64,000 nucleotides of DNA from Streptomyces sp. TN58. GTDB lineage: Bacteria > Actinomycetota > Actinomycetes > Streptomycetales > Streptomycetaceae. This document shows positions 58,319 to 64,000 of this stretch, piece after piece. A model generated the notes under the pieces. It was not told the DNA's origin, did no database searches, and saw only the letters and a program-made list of their open reading frames with translations. The translations under genes and the position numbers were made by a program. The stretch is taken from contig NZ_CP018870.1 of the NCBI RefSeq assembly GCF_001941845.1, positions 2,139,001 to 2,203,000 on the forward strand. The letters are read 5' to 3'. The first letter of the stretch is position 1; every line of letters begins with the position of its first letter.

Positions 58319-59746
58319 ATGGAGATGGAAAGCGGACCCGGCGCGCCGGCCCAAGTGCCCGGCCTCGACAGCCCGGCCGTCCTGCTCTACCGGTGGACGG
58401 TCGTCCACGAACGCCTCACCCCGGCGACCCTCGCGCAGGCCGCCGCCGACACCGGAATGAGCCGGCAGGCCTGTTCGGCCGCCGTACGGTCACTCACCGA
58501 CTCCTGCCTCCTCACGGAACTCCCCGCCCCCGACGGGGCGGAGGAGCCGGCCGGCTGGCAGCCGGTGAGCCCCCAGGCCGCCACCGCGCAACTGCTGTCG
58601 GACCGCGACACCGCCCTGCGCGCACAGGAGGAGGCCCTGCGGGAACAGCGTCGGCGCATCCAACTGCAGCGCGACGGACTGGCTGCGCTGACGCCGCTCT
58701 ACCTCCAGGCCCGCCAGCACGTCTTCCCCCAAGGGACCATCGACCACCTGCCGGACAAGCTGGCGGTGCGCTCGCTGCTGTCGGACGTGATCGACTCCTG
58801 CCGCAGCGAGGTGCTGGTCTCCAAGCACGGCGGCTCGTTCCCGCCCGCGGCGCTGCGGGAAGCGCTGCCCCGCGACCTGGCACTGCTCGGGCGCGGCATC
58901 CGGATGCGGAGCCTCTACCAGCACGCGACGCGATTCGACAAACCCACGCGGCTGCACGCGGAGCAGCTCATCGGGGCGGGTGCCGAGATCCGGACGCTGC
59001 CGGAGGTGCTGCCGCAGATGATCGTGGTGGACGGGGCGCTGGCCCTTTTACCGGCCAGGTCGGGCGGTGCGCTGCTGATCCGGGAACCGGATCTGCTGGC
59101 CTATCTGCTGGACGTCTTCGAGCGGGACTGGGAGAACGCCGCGCCGTTCGCGACGGGGCCGCAGGCCGCGCACGACGTGTCCAAGACGATGAAGCGGAGC
59201 ATCCTCGTGCTGCTCGCCAAGGGGCTCAAGGACGAATCCATCGCGCGCCGCCTGGGCATCTCCCTGCGCACCTGCCGCCGCCACGTCTCCGAGCTGCTGG
59301 ACGGGCTCGGCGCGCACAGCCGCTTCCAGGCGGGGGTCATCGCCGAACGCCAGGGCCTGACCGACCACCCGGACCGCCCCGCCCAGGCCGACACGGCAGC
59401 ACCCGCCCCGGCCGCACCCGCCCTGGGCATACCCGCGCAGGCCGCACCCGCCCCGGGCGTGCCCGCGCAGGCCGCACCCGCCCCGGGCGTACCCGCGCAG
59501 GCCGCACCCGTCGCCGGTGGGCTCGCGGTCGGCCCCGGGTGCCCCGGCTGTGGCGGGGCGATGCCCGTGCCCGCCGCGGGTCCGGGCCGGGCAGGAGGGC
59601 GTCCGCCCCGCCATTGCTCACCCCGCTGCCGCTCGCGCGCCTACCGGGCCCGACGCAAGGACCAGAGGTCCGGTCCAGGTGACGTCGCCGCCGCTGCGGA
59701 CCGTACGGACGTCACGAAACCACCGACCACGTCACGTAACCCCTAG
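58319..59746 (+). CDS. LuxR-type regulator with TrmB-like N-terminus and C-terminal zinc finger
   Basis: A 475-residue regulator. Residues 15-70 resemble a TrmB-type winged helix (TPATLAQAAADTGMSRQACS), the middle a PLD-like sensor part, and residues 280-330 a LuxR DNA-binding domain (ILVLLAKGLKDESIARRLGI, RTCRRHVSELLDGL). A tandem repeat (GVPAQAAPAP) then links to CPGCGGAM and RHCSPRCRSRAYRARR, a CxxC...CxxxC zinc-finger-like end. AGGAGG is 6 nt before ATG 58319. It is divergent from the secreted-protein cluster and could control it; this is inference from position. Confidence 0.82.
   Translation: MEMESGPGAPAQVPGLDSPAVLLYRWTVVHERLTPATLAQAAADTGMSRQACSAAVRSLTDSCLLTELPAPDGAEEPAGWQPVSPQAATAQLLSDRDTALRAQEEALREQRRRIQLQRDGLAALTPLYLQARQHVFPQGTIDHLPDKLAVRSLLSDVIDSCRSEVLVSKHGGSFPPAALREALPRDLALLGRGIRMRSLYQHATRFDKPTRLHAEQLIGAGAEIRTLPEVLPQMIVVDGALALLPARSGGALLIREPDLLAYLLDVFERDWENAAPFATGPQAAHDVSKTMKRSILVLLAKGLKDESIARRLGISLRTCRRHVSELLDGLGAHSRFQAGVIAERQGLTDHPDRPAQADTAAPAPAAPALGIPAQAAPAPGVPAQAAPAPGVPAQAAPVAGGLAVGPGCPGCGGAMPVPAAGPGRAGGRPPRHCSPRCRSRAYRARRKDQRSGPGDVAAAADRTDVTKPPTTSRNP
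59430..59510 (+). repeat. 30-bp tandem repeat in the LuxR-type gene
   Basis: Nearly three copies of a 30-bp unit (CCCGCGCAGGCCGCACCCGC core) encode GVPAQAAPAP linkers; copies are almost identical, so the number may vary between strains. Confidence 0.8.
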
Positions 59747-59796
59747 GGGTTGTCGTCAAAGTCCCGTCTGGGTGGCGGGGCCCGGCACGCACGACT

Positions 59797-59827
59797 CCGG
59801 GCCGGTGGTCGTCGACCACCGGCCCGG
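59797..59827. terminator. bidirectional terminator
   Basis: A 14-bp perfect stem (CCGGGCCGGTGGTC, 59797-59810, with 59814-59827) and a 3-nt loop between the convergent regulator and glnA2 genes. Confidence 0.8.
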
Positions 59828-59845
59828 ATGCCGGATGCTCTGCCC

Positions 59846-61207
59846 TTACAGGACCGGGAGGTTCTTGCGGAGTTCGAAGGCGGTGACCTCCGAGCGGTAT
59901 TCCTCCCACTCCTGCTTCTTGTTGCGGAGGAAGAAGTCGAAGACGTGCTCGCCGAGGGTTTCGGCGACCAGTTCGCTGCGCTCCATCAGGGAGATGGCCT
60001 CGCCGAGGTTCTGCGGGAGGGGTTCGATGCCCATCGCGCGGCGTTCGGCGTCGGAGAGGGCCCACACGTCGTCGTCGGCGCCCGCCGGGAGTTCGTAGCC
60101 CTCCTCGATGCCCTTGAGGCCGGCCGCCAGGAGGACGGCGTACGTGAGGTAGGGGTTGGCGCCCGAGTCGATCGAGCGGACCTCGATGCGGGAGGAGCCC
60201 ATCTTGCCCGGCTTGTACATCGGGACGCGGATCAGGGCCGAGCGGTTGTTGTGGCCCCAGCAGATGTACGAGGGGGCCTCGCCGCCCGCGCCGGCGCTGC
60301 GGGAGGAGCCGCCCCAGATGCGCTTGTAGGAGTTGACCCACTGGTTGGTGACCGCCGCCGTCTCCGCCGCGTGGCGCAGCAGGCCGGCGATGAAGGAGCG
60401 GCCGACCTTCGAGAGCTGGTACTCGGCGCCCGACTCGTAGAAGGCGTTGCGGTCGCCCTCGAAGAGGGAGAGGTGGGTGTGCATGCCCGAGCCCGGGTAC
60501 TCCGAGAACGGCTTCGGCATGAAGGTGGCCTGGACGCCCTGTTCGAGGGCGACCTGCTTCATGACCAGGCGGAAGGTCATGATGTTGTCGGCCGTGGAGA
60601 GGGCGTCGGCGTAGCGCAGGTCGATCTCCTGCTGGCCGGGCGCGCCCTCGTGGTGGCTGAACTCCACCGAGATGCCCATGGATTCGAGCATGGTGATCGC
60701 CTGGCGGCGGAAGTCCATGCCGACGTTCTGCGGGGTGTGGTCGAAGTAGCCGGAGTTGTCGGCCGGGACGGGACGGGTCCCGTCCAGGGGCTTGTCCTTC
60801 AGCAGGAAGAACTCGATCTCCGGGTGGGTGTAGAAGGTGAAGCCCAGGTCGGAGGTCTTGGCGAGGATGCGCTTGAGGACGTAGCGCGGGTCCGCGAAGG
60901 ACGGGGAGCCGTCCGGCATGAGGATGTCGCAGAACATGCGGGCGGTCCCGGGGGCCTCGGCGCGCCACGGCAGTATCTGGAACGTGCCCGGGTCCGGCTT
61001 GGCGATCATGTCGGACTCGTAGACCCGTGCGAAGCCCTCGATGGCGGAGCCGTCGAAGCCGATGCCCTCGTCGAAGGCCTGCTCCAGCTCCGCGGGGGCG
61101 ACCGCGACGGACTTGAGGAAGCCCAGTACGTCGGTGAACCACAGGCGCACGAAGCGGATGTCGCGCTCCTCAAGCGTCCGGAGGACGAATTCCTGCTGCT
61201 TGTCCAT
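59846..61207 (-). CDS. glnA2: glutamine synthetase-like enzyme GlnA2 (GSI family)
   Basis: A 453-residue GSI-fold enzyme with FDGSAIEGFARVYESDM (about residues 50-66), EIEFFLL, GAPGQQEIDLRYA, GSGMHTHLSLF and NRSALIRVP. Where adenylylated GSI has NLYDLP, this reads NLGEAI (Gly about residue 402), so GlnE cannot modify it there. From memory, S. coelicolor GlnA2 is a gamma-glutamylpolyamine synthetase rather than a true GS, which is the likeliest role. ATG 61207 starts MDKQQEFVLRTLEERDIRFV. Confidence 0.93.
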   Translation of the reverse strand: MDKQQEFVLRTLEERDIRFVRLWFTDVLGFLKSVAVAPAELEQAFDEGIGFDGSAIEGFARVYESDMIAKPDPGTFQILPWRAEAPGTARMFCDILMPDGSPSFADPRYVLKRILAKTSDLGFTFYTHPEIEFFLLKDKPLDGTRPVPADNSGYFDHTPQNVGMDFRRQAITMLESMGISVEFSHHEGAPGQQEIDLRYADALSTADNIMTFRLVMKQVALEQGVQATFMPKPFSEYPGSGMHTHLSLFEGDRNAFYESGAEYQLSKVGRSFIAGLLRHAAETAAVTNQWVNSYKRIWGGSSRSAGAGGEAPSYICWGHNNRSALIRVPMYKPGKMGSSRIEVRSIDSGANPYLTYAVLLAAGLKGIEEGYELPAGADDDVWALSDAERRAMGIEPLPQNLGEAISLMERSELVAETLGEHVFDFFLRNKKQEWEEYRSEVTAFELRKNLPVL

Positions 61208-61379
61208 GCCTTCATCCTCGCAGTTCAGACGGCCTGTGCACCACCGCCTCAAGGGTCGCGGCACAGTCGGGTCGACCCAGTATCGCCAGTGGTGGTTTCC
61301 GCCACATTACGCACCCGCGAAAGCTCGCGGCACCCCCGCACTGACCGCGGGCCGGTCATGAGCATTACCATCTGCGCCC

Positions 61380-61754
61380 ATGGGGGGCCGGCAGTACACG
61401 CAGCGGGGGCGTCGGGCACGTTCCGCGGTCCGCCGCGCCGTCGTGCTGACCGTGCTCGGAGTGCTGGCCGGCGCGCTGTTCCTGTGCGCGCGGACCGGTG
61501 AGCCTCACGCCTCCTCCGAGGTGCGGGCGCACGGTACGGAGCACGCCGTCTGCGTGTCCCCGTACGACCCTCCCGGCTGTTCCCCGCTCGCGCACGTGAC
61601 CCCGGCCGAGCTGCCCGTGCCGCCGCCCGCCGTGACCGTGGCGGACGGAGGGGCGCTGCCCGCCGCCCGTGCCACGGCCGCGGGGCGGCTCCGGCCGCCC
61701 GAGCCGCTGGCTCGCGCCCCCGACCTGCATGCTCTCCAGGTGCTGCGGACCTGA
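61380..61754 (+). CDS. small membrane-anchored or secreted protein
   Basis: A 124-residue protein with an Arg-rich start and one hydrophobic segment (about residues 20-37, VVLTVLGVLAGALFLCA), then a Pro/Ala-rich outer part with a possible disulfide pair (AVCVSPYDPPGCSPL). No known domain. It precedes the DUF3105 gene by 57 nt. Confidence 0.65.
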   Translation: MGGRQYTQRGRRARSAVRRAVVLTVLGVLAGALFLCARTGEPHASSEVRAHGTEHAVCVSPYDPPGCSPLAHVTPAELPVPPPAVTVADGGALPAARATAAGRLRPPEPLARAPDLHALQVLRT

Positions 61755-61811
61755 CGGGTCCGGTTTCGCGTTCCGTCCACCCCCCTCATTCAGAAGAAGG
61801 AACCAGGGCAC

Positions 61812-62513
61812 ATGGCCAGCAAGTCCGGCAGCACCCCCCAGCACACCGACCCGAACTCCCGCCAGGCGCGCATAGCCCAGATGCGCCGCGCCGAGCAGGC
61901 CCGGGAGCGGCGCAACAAGGCGATCGCGATCACCCTCTCGTCGGCGGTCGTCGTCGGCCTCGTCGGTTTCGGCGCCTGGGTGCTGATCGACCAGAAGCGG
62001 ACCGAGCAGCGCAAGCAGGAGGCCGCGGAGCAGCTCCGCAGGGAGGCCGAGGAGATCCGTAAGAAGCCGGTCGAGGGCGAGCAGCTGTGGGACGTGAAGA
62101 ACCTCGGCCGCAACCACGTCGAGACCCCGGTGAAGTACGAGATGAACCCGCCGGTCGGCGGTGACCACCACCCCCGCTGGATGAACTGCAACGGCGACGT
62201 CTACAAGACCCCGCTGCCCGAGGTGAACGCCGTCCACTCGCTGGAGCACGGCGCCGTGTGGGTGACGTACAACGAGAAGGCCGCCCCGGCCGAGGTCGAC
62301 AAGCTCGCCGCGACCGTCGCCAAGACCCCGTACACGCTGATGAGCCCGGTCAAGGAGCAGACCGGCTCGATCATGCTGAGCGCGTGGGGCAAGCAGCTCA
62401 CGGTGGACAGCGCGGACGACCCCCGGGTCAAGCAGTTCTTCACCAAGTACGTGCAGGGTGAGCAGACCCCCGAGCCGGGCGCGGCCTGCACGAACGGGCT
62501 GGCGGCCAAGTGA
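61812..62513 (+). CDS. DUF3105 membrane protein
   Basis: A 233-residue protein: charged N-terminus, one membrane helix (about residues 38-60), a short Glu/Arg coiled coil (QKRTEQRKQEAAEQLRREAE), then the DUF3105 domain with NPPVGGDHHPRWMNC, HSLEHGAVWVTY and a closing Cys. The conserved His, Cys and Glu suggest metal binding outside the cell. Its stop overlaps the DUF305 start by GTGA. Confidence 0.88.
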   Translation: MASKSGSTPQHTDPNSRQARIAQMRRAEQARERRNKAIAITLSSAVVVGLVGFGAWVLIDQKRTEQRKQEAAEQLRREAEEIRKKPVEGEQLWDVKNLGRNHVETPVKYEMNPPVGGDHHPRWMNCNGDVYKTPLPEVNAVHSLEHGAVWVTYNEKAAPAEVDKLAATVAKTPYTLMSPVKEQTGSIMLSAWGKQLTVDSADDPRVKQFFTKYVQGEQTPEPGAACTNGLAAK

Positions 62514-63187
62514 GCCGGACGATCCCCCGTACGTACTGGGTCGCGGGCACGGCCGTGCTGCTGGCGCTGCTGTTCGCGGCGGCTGCCACGGTCGCCGCCG
62601 CGGGCGGCGGGCCGGCGGCCCCGGCCGCGGCCGCGCCCCGGACGCCGGGACTGCACTCCGCCGACGCCGGCTTCGCCCGGGACATGGCGGTCCATCACCA
62701 GCAGGCGGTGGAGATGTCCTTCATCGTGCGGGACCGCACCCAGGACGAGGCCGTACGCACGCTGGCCTACGACATCGCCAACACACAGGCCAACCAGCGG
62801 GGCATGCTGCTGGGCTGGCTGGACCTGTGGGGGCTGCCGAAGGTGGTGGCCGGCGAGCCGCCGATGTCGTGGATGGGGTCCTCCGGAGGCCACGGCGGAC
62901 ACGCCGGACACGGCCCGGCCAAGCCCGGCGCGCTGATGCCCGGCATGGCCACCAAGGAGGAGCTGGAGCAGCTGGGCGCCGCCTCGGGGCGGGACGCGGA
63001 GGTGCTGTTCCTGCAGCTCATGACCGACCACCACCAGGGCGGCGTGGCGATGGCGCAGGGGTGCGCGCAGCAGTGCGTGACCCCCGTCGAGCGGGATCTG
63101 GCGCAGGGGATGGTCGACGCGCAGCGCTCGGAGCTCACCCTGATGGCGGACATGCTGAAGCAGCGCGGAGCCACACCGCGCGGGTGA
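62510..63187 (+). CDS. DUF305 exported four-helix protein
   Basis: A 225-residue protein with an N-terminal signal/anchor helix (about residues 10-33), then DUF305 with FARDMAVHHQQAVEMS and LMTDHHQGGVAMAQ, the paired DMxxHHxxA motifs of this ferritin-like four-helix bundle family, separated by a HGGHAGHG loop. Members are often linked to copper or other metal handling. Translationally coupled to DUF3105, so the two probably act together. Confidence 0.9.
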   Translation: MSRTIPRTYWVAGTAVLLALLFAAAATVAAAGGGPAAPAAAAPRTPGLHSADAGFARDMAVHHQQAVEMSFIVRDRTQDEAVRTLAYDIANTQANQRGMLLGWLDLWGLPKVVAGEPPMSWMGSSGGHGGHAGHGPAKPGALMPGMATKEELEQLGAASGRDAEVLFLQLMTDHHQGGVAMAQGCAQQCVTPVERDLAQGMVDAQRSELTLMADMLKQRGATPRG

Positions 63188-63366
63188 GGGGACACGCTCG
63201 TACGGTGGGGGGAGGCGCCCTCTCACCCGTACGGGCGTGTTCCGGCGCCGTCCGGGGGTCGTCGCGTGGGCCGAAGAGCCGCGGCGCGGCGGCGCACCGC
63301 GATGGGGACGCCCGGCCGGGCGCGTCCGCACCCGGCCGTGAACGGCGTGCTCAGGAGGTATCAGTC

Positions 63367-63786
63367 ATGACCACCGCCGCAGACATCATGCACCCCGGGG
63401 CCCAGTGGATACCGGCGCACGAGACGCTCGACCGGGCCGCCGAGCTGATGGCCCGGCTCAATGTGGGCGCACTGCCCATCAGCGACACCGATGAGCGTTT
63501 GTGCGGGATCGTCACCGACCGCGACATCGTCGTGAACTGCGTGGCCAAGGGCCTGGACCCGGCGAAGACGACGTGCGGGGACATGGCCCAGGGCACTCCG
63601 CGCTGGATCGACGCCGGCGCGGACGTGAGCGACGTGCTCGACGAGATGGAGAGCCACCGCATCAAGCGGCTGCCCGTGATCAAGGACAAGAGGCTGGTCG
63701 GCATGATCAGCGAGGCCGATCTGGCCCAGCACCTTTCCGAGGACCAGCTGGCGGGCTTCGTCGAGAAGGTCTACGCCCGGAGCTGA
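63367..63786 (+). CDS. CBS-domain pair protein
   Basis: A 139-residue protein made of two CBS domains (ADIMHPGAQWIPAHETLDRA with GIVTDRDIVV; then CGDMAQGTPRWI with RLPVIKDKRLVGMISEADLA). Such stand-alone pairs bind adenine nucleotides and sense energy or stress in Streptomyces. AGGAGG lies 7 nt before ATG 63367. The 179-bp gap upstream probably contains its promoter. Confidence 0.9.
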   Translation: MTTAADIMHPGAQWIPAHETLDRAAELMARLNVGALPISDTDERLCGIVTDRDIVVNCVAKGLDPAKTTCGDMAQGTPRWIDAGADVSDVLDEMESHRIKRLPVIKDKRLVGMISEADLAQHLSEDQLAGFVEKVYARS

Positions 63787-63887
63787 CCCGACCCGGGACA
63801 GGCCTGCCGGTGTTCACCCCCGGTGTTCAGCCCCGGTGATCACCCGTCCGGCGGCCCCGCCGGTGTTTCACCCGCGCGGTCAGCCGG

Positions 63888-64000
63888 TCACTCCCGCCGC
63901 TGCCGCTCGCTCGTCTCCACGACCGCCCGGGCCACCTGGTCCGGGCGGTCGTGCATGACCAGGTGGCCGGCCGGTTCGGCGACCTCGAAGCGGGCGCCGA
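63888..64000 (-). CDS. alpha/beta hydrolase, C-terminal part (runs off the window)
   Basis: The last 37 residues read FEVAEPAGHLVMHDRPDQVA then RAVVETSERQRRE and a stop. GHLVMHDRPDQV is the usual region around the catalytic His of alpha/beta hydrolases. The rest lies beyond 64000. Confidence 0.6.
   Translation of the reverse strand, partial: GARFEVAEPAGHLVMHDRPDQVARAVVETSERQRRE

Noticed and set aside
1..64000. tRNA, rRNA, CRISPR arrays, prophage or biosynthetic gene cluster
   Set aside because: No cloverleaf-like segment, spacer-repeat array, phage structural gene or PKS/NRPS-type gene was seen.

Overview
The window is chromosomal DNA of a Streptomyces (or very close relative). GC is very high, GTG/TTG starts and ATGA/GTGA overlaps are frequent, several genes look leaderless (a -10 box about 7 nt before the start codon), and there is a type II glutamine synthetase. 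Gene order (glnII ... amylase/dextrinase, aglA, malGFE, malR ... glnE ... glnA2) matches, from memory, the S. coelicolor SCO2210-SCO2241 neighbourhood. No tRNA, rRNA or CRISPR array was seen. All family assignments come from reading motifs; no database search was run.

Layout. 1-6.6 kb: edge of a methyltransferase gene, a hydrolase/MarR divergent pair around a 17-bp operator, a membrane protein, a Gfo/Idh/MocA oxidoreductase, glnII behind a GlnR box, a DUF6891-type protein and an orphan winged-helix regulator. 6.6-16.3 kb: PepSY and His-rich membrane proteins, a rhomboid-like protein, a tyrosine phosphatase, a sigma-like membrane protein, and a four-gene lipoprotein/ABC exporter operon. 16.8-21.6 kb: a lipoprotein, a diiron-protein/reductase/TetR set and a GNAT gene with a palindrome inside its promoter. 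21.5-40.5 kb: the starch-maltodextrin block, comprising a 1780-residue double-GH13 amylopullulanase, a secreted alpha-amylase, a multicopper oxidase, malEFG, two alpha-glucosidases and two LacI regulators (one MalR). LacI-type operators lie at the amylase, malE and second glucosidase genes. 40.5-46 kb is accessory or decayed: a PAP2 protein, a 106-bp element with 16-bp inverted ends, two back-to-back truncated genes, a SUKH immunity-like gene, a frameshifted transposase fragment, a CAP-domain protein and other remnants. 46-54.9 kb: glnE, two tandem PIG-L deacetylase-like proteins and a gamma-glutamylcyclotransferase-like protein. 55-58.2 kb: five minus-strand secreted proteins, including a ribosome-inactivating protein and a duplicated ET79/aegerolysin-like protein, beside a divergent LuxR-type regulator. 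59.8-64 kb: glnA2, small secreted proteins, DUF3105 and DUF305 proteins, a CBS-pair protein and the edge of a hydrolase.

How the genes work together. The secreted amylase and amylopullulanase cut starch to maltodextrins, MalEFG imports them, the cytoplasmic glucosidases release glucose, and MalR-type repressors tie this to substrate. The nitrogen genes glnII, glnE and glnA2 bracket this carbon block. The most unusual items are the bacterial ricin-A-like protein in a secreted-protein cluster, a repeat-built insertion of about 159 residues inside an alpha-glucosidase, the mirror-image aglA-lacI cassettes around malEFG, and the eroded mobile-element zone at 41.4-46 kb.
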